From contig NC_056428.1 in NCBI RefSeq assembly GCF_905147365.1, forward strand, positions 41,459,001 through 41,523,000: DNA of 64,000 bases, written 5' to 3'. Under the pieces are notes generated by a model. It was not told the origin of the DNA, searched no databases, and worked only from the letters and a program-made list of their open reading frames with translations. Shown here in pieces: positions 53,307-64,000 of this stretch. The stretch's first letter is position 1. Every line of letters starts with the position of its first letter. The translations under genes were made by a program, and so were the position numbers. Origin of the DNA: Aricia agestis. Lineage: Eukaryota; Arthropoda; Insecta; Lepidoptera; Lycaenidae.

Positions 53307-53441
53307 ACTAAAAGTTCGAAAAGCTCCATCGTGGATGGGGTTTACACGGCTTACCAGGGTTTTAGTTAGAGTACCGGGAAAATCAGAGCTCCATACCCTA
53401 ATTTCAAGCGTGTACCCATAATCATTAACGCACAGAAAATA

Positions 53442-54746
53442 ATAGGTTGGGGAAAAAGTCTTTTCGCATTATAGTATGTATGAAATTGTCATACAATCTC
53501 TTGGGCTATTAGTCATATAGTCATATTGGTTAGTTTGTTAATAGAATTATATTTTCAGAGAATTTTGATGATATTTGCAGTAGAATAAACTACAAAATAA
53601 CTTTAGTATGTATTGCAAAATGATGATATGAGTTCCATGTCATCTATTAGGTTTTTTACATTTTCAAGAACTAATAGTACTCGTAGACACCCTTTATATT
53701 GTTAGGGAAAATGGATAAAAAATCATAAATAACAAATAAATGTATTCAAAACTTACGCAAAATTTCGCCTTCCTTAACCTATTTGCTAAGAAATTGCTGA
53801 GCGCGTGTTGACGTGATCACATTATTTACGAAAACTGATCCCATTTTAAAATTTTGTTCCCGAAGGCGTCCCAAATATATTTTTTCACATCAACAGATAG
53901 CTTGAGAAGCTTATAAAATTTATAGTGTTGAGAAAAAATTGAGTAATTCTTATTTTTATGGTATTTTTGTCGTAAGTGTCATCTATTAGTTCCGAGTCTA
54001 CTATTAGTGCTTTTACCTTAAATGTGATTCATTTGTTTTTCTTATTGTTAATAAAATGAGTGACCCTAATGGAGAAATTCGATACTTACATTTTAAAATT
54101 TTATTACAAAAAAGGTAAAAATGCAACAGAAGCCGCGAAAAAAAACCGTTGGCGGTACCGCCAGGCAGGACCATCGTCAAAAAGTCCACAGACTCAAACT
54201 CAAATTCATTTTTTTAATACAGAATAAATTTTTGCATATGTTCTCTGAAAGTCTACATGATGCCTACCATCATTATGATATCATCATGATCTGCTACCGC
54301 TAGGCAGTATCATCGATTCTGAAGTGTACTGCGAACAATTGATGAGATTGAAGCAAGAAGTTGAGAGAGAGCAGCCAGAATTAATCAACAGAAGGGGTGT
54401 GGTTTTTCACCATGATAACACTAGACCTCACACATCTTTAGCCACTCAGCAAAAATTACGGGAGATTGGCTGGGAGGTGTTAATGCATCCACCGTATAGT
54501 CCTGACCTTGCACCTCCAGATTTCTATCTGTTTCGGTCGCTGCAGAATTCCTTAGGCAGTGTCAGGTGGACATCACAAGAAGACTGCCAAAATCACAAGC
54601 AATGTGTTCATGCCCCTACCAACAAGATGGCAAAAAATAATTGAACAAAATGTCACCTATATACTTTAGTCAATTGTAAATAAGTTTTATAAAATAACCT
54701 TTTGAATTTTTATGTAAAATGTGAAGACACTTTTTCCCCAACCTAA
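53442..54746 (+). mobile_element. mariner copy 2, both TIRs, broken gene
   Basis: ATAGGTTGGGGAAAAAGTCT starts it and AAGACACTTTTTCCCCAACC ends it; about 28-bp TIRs next to TA. The same family as 32572..34527. A foreign stretch of about 515 bp sits between the left TIR region and the ATG (about 53510..54030). The N-terminus reads MSDPNGEIRY, then frameshifts. A second change replaces the centre between TACCGCCAGGCAG (54155) and TACCGCTAGGCAG (54296). Confidence 0.85.
54324..54644 (+). pseudogene. mariner transposase C-terminal part, D34D signature
   Basis: QLMRLKQEVEREQPELINRR precedes VVFHHDNTRPHTSLATQQK, then IGWEVLMHPPYSPDLAPPDF and FRSLQNSLGSVRWTSQED. Exactly 34 residues separate the Asp of HHDN from the Asp of APPDF, the mariner D34D spacing. 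The first catalytic Asp is absent from this copy, so it is not functional. Confidence 0.85.
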
Positions 54747-55258
54747 TATGTAAATAATAAAACTAATGAGTAAAAATAAAGTAAAATAATGTTGTATAGG
54801 AGTGTCCAGTCAAAGGCAGCGTGCTCTAACTATGCTCAAGGAGTCAAGGTATTATTATAAGTTACAACCACGTTACAACAGTCTCGTATATCGGCAGTGA
54901 ACGCAATGCCCGTGTAAAAGTAGAGGTTTTGCTACTTTACCTGAAATCACTACGTGCGCATTTCGGCCAGTATAGCACAAATATGGTTTAGTCATAATAG
55001 AATATAATAAGTGAAATATCTTTTTAACCCTTTTTATGAGATCGCGAGCATTACGAGAGTGCAAGTGAACACTTTGCTCATTCAGTCTGAAAATATTCAC
55101 TCCCAGTACTCTCAGTACCGACGAGGAAGCGCGCAAGTTTCACTAACTTTTTTCTCCCCGCTCTCTTTTCCACGGTTTACCCGACCGTTAAACAACTTTG
55201 TTGCAGTCCCTGTAACTACTTAACTCTGAAGAAATAGTATCTGAAAGGGGTTTACATT
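54747..55258. other. Stretch with no recognised feature
   Basis: Overlapping short frames on both strands at 54873..55223; no family motif. Confidence 0.35.
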
Positions 55259-55693
55259 TATAGGGTTCCTTACCCGAAGGGTTAAAAAGGGGACCCTATT
55301 ACTAAGAATTCGTTGTCTGTCTGTTTGTCTCCAGGCTGTATCACAAGAACCACTAGGTATAGCTAGACTTTTGAAATTTTCACATATTGTGTATTTCTGT
55401 TGCCGCTATAACAGCAAATACTAAAATGAAAATAAATTAATAGTAAAGGGGGGCTCCCATGCAATAAATGTATTTTTTTTGGCTTTTTTGGTACTAATAT
55501 TGGCAAAAGGTAGACGCAATATTTACAAAATCCTCAATAATATGTGTTCTTTAATAATTATTCTTGATAACATTAAAATAAATAAAAATTTTAGGGGAGC
55601 TCTCATACAAAAACACAATTTTTGGCCTATTTTTGCTCTGTAATCCTGCGGAACCCTGCATAGTGCGCGATTCCTACTCGCACTTGGCCGATT
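55259..55693 (-). repeat. CGGCCAAGTGCGAG repeat, full copy in reverse
   Basis: TAGGGTTCCTTACCCGAAGG to CTCGCACTTGGCCGATT, with GGGGGCTCCCATGCAATAAA and GGGGAGCTCTCATACAAAAA in order. Confidence 0.85.
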
Positions 55694-55723
55694 ATTATTT
55701 ATTGTGAACTTTGTTCGCTTTAG

Positions 55724-56325
55724 TTTTTAGGGTTCCGTACCCAGAGGGTAAAACCGGACCCTATTATTAAGACTTCGTTGTCTATCCATCTGTCCGTTCG
55801 TCCGTCTGTCTCTCTGTCTGTCTCCAGGCTGTAACTCAAGAACCGCTGTAGCTAGACTTCTGAAATTTCCACAGATTGCCGCCATAACAACAAATACTAA
55901 AAATAAAATAAAATATATTTAAGGGGGCTCCCATACAAGAAACGTGTTTTTTTTGCTCCAAATCAATAACGGCAACAGGAAATTTTCACTAAGGCTTTAA
56001 TTATATTATGTGTACTTTAATAATTATTATTAAAGAAAGATTATTATTAAAAAAGAAGTATTATCTTAGCGGATGCCTACGTCATAACATCTACCCGCAT
56101 GCCAAATTTCAGCCCGATCCGTCCAGTGGTTTGGGCTGTGCGTAGATAGATCACTATGTCAATCAGTCAGTCCTTCAGTTTGTCGAAGTCAACCTTTGAG
56201 TTTTATATATATAGATTGTATTACAATAAAATAAAAATTTAAAGGACCCATACAAAACACAACCTTTGACCTATTTTTGCTCTATAATGGTACGGAACCC
56301 TTTTACGCACGCGACTAGGCCGATT
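55724..56325 (-). repeat. CGGCCAAGTGCGAG repeat, full copy in reverse with an inserted module
   Basis: TTTTTAGGGTTCCGTACCCA at one end and GGCCGATT at the other. Between them 56085..56215 is a foreign module (CATGCCAAATTTCAGCCCG, GTCCAGTGGTTTGGGCTGTG, AGTCAGTCC), itself a known type of lepidopteran repeat end. This copy lies directly behind the previous one in the same orientation. Confidence 0.8.
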
Positions 56326-56978
56326 ATTTTATTTTAATAATCGTTTTTGATATAGTTTATCCAAAAAAAAATACTGAGCTAGTTTTTGTTTAGCTTTTCC
56401 GAATGTTTTACTCGTATGCGGTGAACAAAAGACTATTAACTCTATGTATAAATGTACAGAAGCAACGAAACAATTGAAAATCACGTTTTCCCGTAGTATG
56501 GTTCTACTATTTTGAATTAAGATGCATAGCAAATTGACTTACTCTAATAACATTTCCCCTTTGTTGTCGGCTAAAGGCAAATTACACTGTATGCCTCGCA
56601 CAGGTATTACATAACGTACATTAATTTAGTGTAAAGTTCATCCAGCCGGAGCATATTAACGCCTCAGGTTACTAATACACTAAGAACTCAGACCTCATTT
56701 ATTTAAAGGGGTTTTTAAAGTAAGCGTGTCTGAAGAAGTATTTTTTAAACGGACACTGGCTCACCAATCATTCCCACCAACTTACTGCTGTAAGCCAGGG
56801 TCGACATCAGTAACCAAAACCTTTTGTACGATCTCAGAAAGTTAGGAGAAGTAGGATTGTGAAGAAGACGCGTTATTACTTACTCCGCTCGTGAGCTCCG
56901 AGGAAAGTGTCATAAAGTGACTGAAATGACAAAGCTCTAGTGAAAAGATAAACTCTTGACGAAAAACTTTTATGTATA
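56326..56978. other. Stretch with no recognised feature
   Basis: No gene or named repeat. Confidence 0.3.
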
Positions 56979-57105
56979 CTAGCTGTCCTGGCAATGTTGT
57001 TTTGCCCATAAATTTAACATACCTAGCGGAATAGAGCAACCGGTCGTTCCCGTTTCATACCACTTATTTTTCATACCGCGGTATGAAACAGCGAAGTGCT
57101 GTTTT
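56979..57105 (-). mobile_element. Helitron-like 3' end, minus orientation
   Basis: On the minus strand GGCAAAACAACATTGCC then AGGACAGCTAG and T. The upstream part is unlike other copies. Confidence 0.55.
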
Positions 57106-57108
57106 TTG

Positions 57109-57580
57109 AATGGGCATTGTCCAAAAAAAATCACATGTACTTTTTATATTTTTTTTCGTTAAAATAGGGTATTTTAAGAATATAAATTAAATAATTTTGA
57201 AATTCATTGGCTAGTTTTTTCTCAATAAATTTTTAAAATTTCGCTCTGACGTCATCATCGGCGGCCAATAATTGACCTCTGCAGTATGTTTTTTCCTTTC
57301 AATCTTATTTATAATGGCTGGTTCGTCAAATGCAAGTTCTCATTATGTGAAAGCTGATACGAGAAGCTTACCAAAAGTTCGAAACGTAATGTTGGTCGAA
57401 TTTATTGCTACTGCTGAATTTAACATGGTATGGAGCTATTATACTTTTTTTGTTATTATGCTTACATTTTTTGTCAGTCGTAGTGATTTATTTGGACAGA
57501 AATATTGCAATTTTAGACTTTCTTTTTTGGTGGTAAGTATCTTTTTTGGTAAACAAGTTTAGGATATCAGAGCATTTTTG
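57109..57580 (+). mobile_element. AATGGGC..TGTCC element, 5' part with small ORF
   Basis: GAATGGGCATTGTCCAAAAA, CTCTGACGTCATCATCGGCG, then an ATG at 57314 opening MAGSSNASSHYVKADTRSLP and KVRNVMLVEFIAT. The same start is encoded at 59809..60278 with only a few amino-acid differences over about 35 residues. Beyond residue 38 the frame runs into a hydrophobic AT-rich read-through that may be intronic. The right end is missing. Family unrecognised. Confidence 0.6.
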
Positions 57581-57649
57581 GTGGTCATTATATTTGTTCC
57601 CGATAATTTTGGGGTCTCTATCAAAAACACCCACCTAGTTACTTTGACC

Positions 57650-58059
57650 CAGAGGTTCCCAAACTCCTTTGTATCGTGGCTAACTACTAATCCATGAAAC
57701 TTGCTATTATTTTAACTAACAGTCGCTGTGCTTTTCAACAAATTATCCGCCTATGCCAAAGATTAAAATCGGGCAAGCGGCCCACCACACACTCCCAGCA
57801 CTGCAACTCCTGTGTCGCCAGGATCACCAGTGGCAACCAACCATGAAAACCCTTTGATATGATCTCAGGGATGCCCGAAGGCCAAGGATGGCGAACCAAT
57901 GGCTCGCGACATGGAATTTTGTTCACCAAATACGTTTTAATTTTTATAGACCCCCGTTAACGACTTGTGGACCCCCATTTTTGTTTCACGCAAGCGTAGA
58001 CCCCTGTCGGGCTCCCGTGGACCCTTATGGGTCCACCTGGACCACTTTGGGAATCAATG
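57650..58059. mobile_element. hAT-type element with GGACCCC words
   Basis: The left end is CAGAGGTTCCCAAACTCC and the right end inward is CATTGATTCCCAAAGTGG. CA..G.TTCCCAAA ends are typical of a hAT group. TGGACCCC/GTAGACCCC words repeat at 57948..58045. Flanking 8-mers CTTTGACC and ATTTAAAC agree only partly, so the insertion is old or the boundary is off. Confidence 0.65.
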
Positions 58060-59681
58060 ATTTAAACCATGATACGTTTGTAGCTGCAACTCTTGACCTT
58101 TAGGATGCCCTAGCTGATTTCCTATCTCAAGTGCCAATTATATCATGAGGGAAACTTTGTTGTGAGGCATCATTTTTTGGTTCATCGCTTGAAGTTTCTA
58201 AAAGCGTTCGTATTTAGCGTTCACGTATAGGTATTGTCATAATGTTTTAATGATGACAGCAAATTTCGGTTGCGTGTGTGATGGGGACAACGGTGCCCCC
58301 ATCAAACCGCCGTCACCGGGTCCGCATGGGTCGCCTAGGCTGGAGAAGACCTGAGGAATAAGTCTGACTTTTGCGCTATTCAGCTCCCATCTTCATCTCT
58401 CTCCTTTGGGTCGTCTGACGCGGTCGTGACGTGAACTTTAAATATAAAGGTGAGGTGTTATCAGCTGGGCTGGGGCCTAGGGGCGCGTACCGCGTCGAGC
58501 GCCCACGGCACAGCTCTATTCTTAGCGCCGGACTATTGTCATCGCTCATCAGTGTTGCCGGCTCGCGAAAATGTTTTGCCTAGGTCCAACAAAAAAGCCC
58601 GGTTATAAACACTATGGCAATATCTGTTTGTTTACTAAAAAAATAACTTTTTCCCGGATCACGAAACTTTGGATTTAGGAAATATAATCTTCACGTCGTT
58701 TTAGATGCAAAGATGCAAGGTCAAAGGATGCAATGAAAAAAAATTCACATTGCAAAAAATCCTGGAAATTAGACCACGTGGGACTTTTTTGCTTCGCGTC
58801 GTCTGGGAAAAAACGTAATGCTGGAAACCCTGCGCAGACGCCGCTTCCGTAACAGATATAAATACCTATTGTCCGCATTACTCTCAAGTCTCACGTCGTA
58901 TGACCGCATACAATTGCTAATGACGTCTCTTAATGTTATAATAATATTATGACACTCCGGCACTACGGAGTCCGGACTCAGGTCATGAAAATCAATGTTT
59001 TGAATATTAACTTGCAATTTCTTATTTTCTAATAAGTCCTATTTGCATAACATTAACTCAAACTATAAAAGAATGAGAAGATTGGAGATTCTGCAGGCAT
59101 ATCCTCGGAGGCGAGTCTCCCACTACAGCTTAAGGCGACCCCTTGATAATTTGGCTGTAGCGAATAGCGATATCGATTTTTCCCAGCAATGACTAAAGCT
59201 AAGAAATTAAAGTTCATTGTCAGTATTCATCATGTCTGTCTTTGAATTACCCATAGCATAACAATGGTTTTAAACAACTTTTATAACACAGAATAATCGA
59301 TCAAAAAAACCTCTGTAAAAAAAGGGATTCTATATTTGCCAACAGAGGAGAGTGATTTAGGCTTCCAAAATTTGTACATAGATTGGTTCAAGCATGGGGG
59401 TACAGTCGCCAAATTTCGTCCCCAAACCTAATTCCGTCCCCTTCGAAATCTACTTATTTAAAAACTGCCATCTATCATAAGTGGCACGAGCCAGGAGCTA
59501 GTTGCATCAGGCGGTCATTGTGAAGAAGTGAGGGCATCACGTCTTTCGTACCGGCAGGAATTTGAAAATTGATGAACCTAATATCGTCCCCAAGACGGTA
59601 TTAGGATCTCAAACAGTGAATGGATCTCGAACGTTCATATCACTTCTTTTTGCTTGAAACTGTAGAAAAATGTTTTTTTAG
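58060..59681. other. Unassigned stretch
   Basis: A GC-rich block at 58270..58560 (CAAACCGCCGTCACCGGGTC, GGGCTGGGGCCTAGGGGCGC) stands out and could be an unrecognised repeat. Minus frames at 58675..59017 have no motif. Confidence 0.35.
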
Positions 59682-60335
59682 AGTTCCGTACCCAAAGGGT
59701 AAAAATGGGACCCTATTACTGAAACTTCGTTGTCTGTCCGTCTGTCTGTCTCTCCAGGCTCTATCTCGAGAACCGCTATAGCTACTAGCTAGACTTCTGA
59801 AATTTTAAGGAATGGGCACTGTCCAAAAAAAATCACATGTACTTTTTATATTTTTTTCGTTAAAATAGGGTATTTTAAGAATATAAATTAAATAATTTTG
59901 AAATTCATTGGCTAGTTTTTTCTCATTAATTTTTTAAAGTTTCGCTCTGACGTCATCATCAGCGGCCAATTGACCTCTGCAGTATGTTTTAAATTCCTTT
60001 CAATCTTATTTATAATGGCTGGTTCGTCAAATGCAAGTTCTTATTATGTGAAAACTGATACGAGAAGCTTACCAAAAGTTCGAAACGTAATGTTGGTCGA
60101 ATTTATTGCTAATTTAACGCCATTGAAGGTCAAACAAAGGTTAAACATATTTGTTCAAAAATATAAGTAACTAATGGGTATTTTTTTCGTTTATATACAG
60201 TACAACGATCACTGACCTTATTCCTCGAAATGTTTTTGTAATGAGCAAAATTTAAAAAAATGGTCTATCCCCATTGTGTTAAGTACATATATTCTGTTGC
60301 CGCTACAACAACAAATACTAAAAATAAATATATTA
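59682..60335 (-). repeat. CGGCCAAGTGCGAG repeat, 3' part in reverse, split by a TTAA-flanked element
   Basis: GAGTTCCGTACCCAAAGGGT to GACTTCTGAAATTTTAA, then after the insert TTAAGTACATATATTCTGTT and GCCGCTACAACAACAAATAC. Joining the two flanks at one TTAA restores the order seen in other copies. Confidence 0.8.
59809..60278 (+). mobile_element. TTAA-flanked TIR element with a conserved mini-ORF
   Basis: TTAA lies at 59805..59808 and 60279..60282. Ends are GGAATGGGCACTGTCC and, inverted, CACAATGGGGATAGACC, which pair imperfectly. An ORF opens MAGSSNASSYYVKTDTRSLP and KVRNVMLVEFIANL. TTAA targets are used by piggyBac and Kolobok types, but nothing else assigns it. Relatives are at 57109 and 44505. 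Confidence 0.7.
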
Positions 60336-60811
60336 TATTTATCTTAAAGGTTAAAAAAATTTAACATATATTTATATTAAAGGGACGGAATTAGGAGCCC
60401 AAAAATAAATTTTGAAAATATGAGTATTTTTGTTAAATTTACTTTTAAGCTTTTCCTGAAATCGTTTACGCATTTTTGATTATTTTTAAGAATAAAGGAA
60501 TAGTGAAGCTAAAGTTTGATGTATGATTTATAACTGTAGTATTTTATTTTATTTTTTTATAACGTTTTTAATAAAATGGGACGATATATTATGACGACTG
60601 TACCTTACACTTTAACTTGCCCATAGCTTATATGAAATATATTTATGGTTTTTAAATTACGCGACAAAACCATTTTGTCGCTTACGCTTCCATTTCTTGC
60701 TGTTCCATTTCTTGTTTCTATGAGAGGCCGGCCCGGCCATCAATCTAAAACATATCCAACACGGTTTTTTACTTTAACGCGGCGTCACCTTATTAACTAA
60801 ACGCTATCTTA
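60336..60811. other. Stretch with no recognised feature
   Basis: AT-rich, no gene. Confidence 0.35.
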
Positions 60812-61113
60812 ATACTCAGGGATCCCTAGAAAATTTTTTATCACTATTTTTTTGTGAGTAGCTTAACATTTTCATAAGACGAATAACAATTTTATCTGCG
60901 AAAAATCTCGAAAGTGGTAGCTAACTGAGATAGAAAGGATTTCCTGCTTTGATTTGATGGTCCCAAAATATAGATTGTTCTATTTTGTAGGACAATGTTA
61001 CTCCTAAATTATATAACTATTAACTTATCAACATACAAAAAATCAGATGGTTAGGGTTCCGTTTTGGGGTTTCATAGTCAATCAAGTTTTGTTGATTACA
61101 GAACCCTATTAAT
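60812..61113. repeat. Dispersed repeat, copy 2 (inverted relative to 42358)
   Basis: GCGAAAAATCTCGAAAGTGG, TTTTGTAGGACAATGTTAC, AACATACAAAAAATCAGATG and GTTAGGGTTCCG are the reverse of copy 1. Confidence 0.65.
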
Positions 61114-62142
61114 AAAAAAATGTTTTAGGGATGCCTGACTATAATTACTTAGAGCCTTTTTTTGAAATGGGTGTTTTGTTACGTTCAAGCTGCGGCGCGG
61201 CGGCGGTCATGCCAGTGTTTTGGTTGGATTAATTCACCAGCAAAGTGATTTAAAAGATCATTTAAGCCGCTTACACGCTCAGTCGCTCCCAGTAACATTA
61301 TAAAGTAGATGATTATTTTCCCGCTCGCTGCTACTTCAATATTAATTTTGTAAATTTCGAAATATTAAAGCGTATCATGTTTGACACGTGCATCCCGGTA
61401 TTTGGGAGTTTCGGAGTTTACACTACCGAGGGCTCCGCCGTGCGGTGAAGTTTCGGTAAACACCTAAGTTGCACCTATAGGTAAACTTCGATATTTGCCA
61501 AAATATCTATTGCGCGAGTATGGATTCTGCACGTGCAAGAGACGGGTTGATTAAATTGTGGGAGTATCAAAGGTATACCTACTGGGGCTTCCAACTGAGT
61601 GTAGTGCTATATAGTTTGAACGATGCCTTTTAAACTTTGTTTGAAACTCCGATATAGGTTGATTTAGAAAGATAAATAAATTGTATAAATCCCATGCCAT
61701 GTTCCTCCTTTACTTAAAAGTTGAAATAGCAAACTTCTAAATGGTGCTGATACTGAGAGCCCTAAAACGGTATTGGTATATCGAACGAAAAATAATAATA
61801 AGAGAAACAGACTTATGTCGCATCTTATTTTCGTTTATTAATAAATCTGAATCCATGATTATTATTTATTATGATAATAAAGATGTTATAAAGGACAATG
61901 CCTAAAAAAAACCCATAGTCGATTAAAATAATTTATGTACAGCAAAGTAGAGCATAAATAGTAGATTGAAAATATGCAATTAATTTTTTTTTAAACCATA
62001 ACCGAAACCGATAATTTGAAAAAATAAATCTGAGATACACAGTATGGTATCTACTTCGAATCAAATAGTTATTTCCTTTGTTTTTGTGATCTTTCTCGTG
62101 TAAACGATGTTGATAGACAATAATGTACAATTAAATAGAAAA
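61114..62142. other. Unassigned stretch
   Basis: GAGTTTCGGAGTTTAC and GAAGTTTCGGTAAAC (61405..61465) hint at a word-array remnant. No coding sense. Confidence 0.35.
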
Positions 62143-62552
62143 AAAATCGGCCAAGTGCGAGTCGGACTCGCGCACGAAGGGTTCTGTACCGCTATAGAGC
62201 GAAAGTAGGGAAAAATTGTTTTTTGTATGGGAGCCCGCCTTAATTATTTATTTTATTTTAATTTTGCGATTAAATATTAAAGTACACACATAATTGAGGA
62301 TTTCGTAAAAAATCATGTGTCTACATAATATTAGCCATTATAGATTAGGAGCCAAAAGGGCAAAAAATCACGTTTTTTGTATGGGAGCCTCCCTTGAATC
62401 TTAATTTTATTAAGTTTTTATTATCTGTTGTTATAGTGGCATCAGATATACACAATCTGTGAAGATTTCAGAAGTCTAGCTATAGTGGTTCTTGAGTAAG
62501 AGCCTGAAGACAGACAGACAGACAGATATCGAAGTCTCAGTAATAGTGGCAA
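62143..62552 (+). repeat. CGGCCAAGTGCGAG repeat, longest plus copy
   Basis: AATCGGCCAAGTGCGAGTCG, GCGCACGAAGGGTTCTGTAC, GTATGGGAGCCCGCC, GTATGGGAGCCTCCC, GTTGTTATAGTGGCATCAG, CAGAAGTCTAGCTATAGTGG and GACAGACAGACAG. It lacks only the final GGTACGGAACCC. Confidence 0.85.
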
Positions 62553-62663
62553 TGAGTGGCAGTCTTCCTTCCACCGTGCGTTTTTTGCGTAACTTTCTGC
62601 TGCGCACTGTAAAACTCTAAAATAAACTGTCACTATATTTTCAATACGACCTGCAAACCTTCA

Positions 62664-62794
62664 GAGGCCGGCAACGTACTTGCAGACTGCAGCTCTTCTA
62701 ATGTTGCAAGTGTCCATGGGTGACAGTATAGTTGCTTTCCATCTGGTGACCCGTTTGCTCGTTTGCCCCCTTATTTTATAAATGATAAAAAAAC
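62664..62794 (+). mobile_element. GTTTGCTCGTTTGCC SINE, 5'-truncated
   Basis: AGAGGCCGGCAACGTACTTG, AGTGTCCATGGGTGAC, GCTTTCCATCTGGTGACCCG, GTTTGCTCGTTTGCCCCC and an A-rich end. 5' truncation fits reverse transcription from the 3' end. Confidence 0.75.
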
Positions 62795-64000
62795 GACCAT
62801 ATAACCGATATCGTGTACTTAATAATCCTAAAAAAACAGTACATATTGTATAAAGATTATTTTCTATACCAAACTAACATTCTATACTGTCAGATATAAA
62901 AGTGATAAATATTTAAACATTAAATTCATAAATACATAATTACAACACTGTACATCTGTATTAAAAATGTTTTTACTACGTACTAATCGCCACACTATCG
63001 TTTGTAGCATCGCGTCGTCCTGAATATCATATAGATTCCTATAAGAAAAGTCAATTAGTTACGATCGTTTTTAAAGTACTCGGTGATTGTTTAATCCAAA
63101 AAGGACATTGTATTTGGGATACAGTATAAGACGTAGTCTGCTATGCCACATATAAATGGTTTCAATCGATTACGGGTTTTTGGTCCATACATTTTTGGGC
63201 ATTCACCTTTATATAAGTATAATAATATATTAGGTACTAGAGATCGCCCAATGGTCGAAATTCGGCTTCAAATTCTAATTTTTGAACATTACACTACCAC
63301 AAAAAAATATACTCAAAGAGAAAAAAAATAACACAATATTTTTTGTGTTTGTGTTCAAACCATACCTTTTTGGAAGACCTTTTCTGATTCATTACGACTT
63401 TGTCTATGAATAAGGTATTTTGATCTATCAATATCTTTTATTATATTTAAGTTAAATTAAACTAATTAAACGTGACGTATTTTTCCCAAAAAAACTTGAT
63501 CGCGTGCAAAGAATAGTTGATTCACCCATATATTTCTTCACCATTTTATTATTTAATTCAATAATAATCATATTCAATCAAAAAATTGATAATATTTTGA
63601 AGATTATTAACCTAAACACACAATGTAAAAATATAAGTCAAAAAATTTCAGCTGGAGACCGTAAGATTGGAAAATTGAAAAAAAAATTTTTTTAAATTGT
63701 AGTAAAACATGTAGATAACTGAAATAACAGTTAAATTTCCTATAACTTAGCTTGCAATTTAAAAAGCTAAGTCCAAATAACTTATACTATTGAATGTTAA
63801 ACATTGACATAATATATTCAGCATCAAAACCTACTATATTTTATATATTTTCCGGTTCTAAAATTGATAAATATACCAATAATTACTTTCTCATCATCAC
63901 CAAAAAATAATAATCATCATTTCGGTCTAGGTAGCAAAATATGCATTTTTGGAAAAGTGCGTCCAAAGCTTCTTCTAAGTGACATAAAGCAATAAGAACC
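62795..64000. other. AT-rich DNA; one short repeat start
   Basis: 63232..63275 is the first ~40 bp of the TAGAGATCGCCCAATGG repeat. No other feature is seen up to the window end; short frames are AT artefacts. Confidence 0.4.

Noticed and set aside
57735..57929. 64-aa minus ORF with LPLVILATQELQCWEC
   Set aside because: It lies wholly inside a hAT-type element; no coding family recognised.
1..64000. CRISPR arrays, bacterial operons, riboswitches
   Set aside because: Spliced frames, SINEs, mariners and LTRs show the DNA is eukaryotic; the direct repeats found have no spacer structure.

Overview
This window looks like lepidopteran (moth or butterfly) nuclear DNA. The evidence is AT-rich DNA packed with short dispersed repeats I know from Lepidoptera: modules reading CGGCCAAGTGCGAGTCGGAC ... 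GGTACGGAACCC, SINEs ending in GTTTGCTCGTTTGCC plus an A-rich tail, tRNA-derived SINEs, Helitron-like elements with a hairpin followed by CTAG|T, and mariner, R1-like and RTE-like relics. I found no intact, confidently host-encoded protein gene. Almost every long open frame is a shadow of a repeat. The best coding evidence belongs to mobile elements.

The most notable object is a 2.1-kb element at 7115..9203. Its two ends are about 375-bp inverted repeats that are almost identical. Between them, on the minus strand, is a two-exon gene (7816..8623). It resembles the C-terminal part of a FEN1/XPG-like (PIN-fold) nuclease and ends in an acidic tail. The 85-bp intron and its splice sites can be read directly. 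I cannot assign the element to a named superfamily.

Region by region. 1-7 kb: unassigned DNA; an older dispersed repeat split by a 1327-bp hAT-type element (2297..3623, exact 8-bp target duplication, with an uninterrupted copy of the same target repeat near 24.35 kb); a broken psq-type HTH reading frame; and a second hAT-type element (6341..6683, exact 8-bp duplication) inside its putative intron. 7-9.2 kb: the FEN-like element. 9.2-14.6 kb: nested Helitron-like, SINE and foldback repeats. 14.6-17.7 kb: the longest stretch almost free of recognised repeats, with two perfect snap-back hairpins. 17.7-22 kb: repeats, a tandem array of hairpins, and a 1.37-kb inverted-repeat element. 22-29 kb: mariner relic, foldback elements, tandem repeats, and a word-array element next to an R1-like fragment. 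29-32 kb: two related solo LTRs in opposite orientation around a mariner relic and a nested inverted-repeat element. 32.5-34.5 kb: mariner copy split by a 1.2-kb insertion. 36.6-37.7 kb: three elements nested with identifiable target duplications. 39.3-41.3 kb: a word-array element carrying an RNase H relic, then a SINE inserted into another SINE. 42-44.5 kb: RTE-like LINE remains. 47-50 kb: long-inverted-repeat and word-array elements. 53-60 kb: second mariner copy, conserved repeat modules, a hAT-type element, and a TTAA-flanked element with a small ORF. 60-64 kb: repeat fragments and unassigned AT-rich DNA.

A recurring theme is a set of elements that start TAGNG or CAGNG and carry, just inside each end, arrays of one short self-complementary word (TTCGGC, CCGGAT, TCGCGAGA, GATCTTG, GTCGGC, CCGGGT). 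The word differs from element to element. At least two such elements have exact 8-bp target duplications, which supports membership of the hAT superfamily. All superfamily names below come from motif reading, not from database searches.
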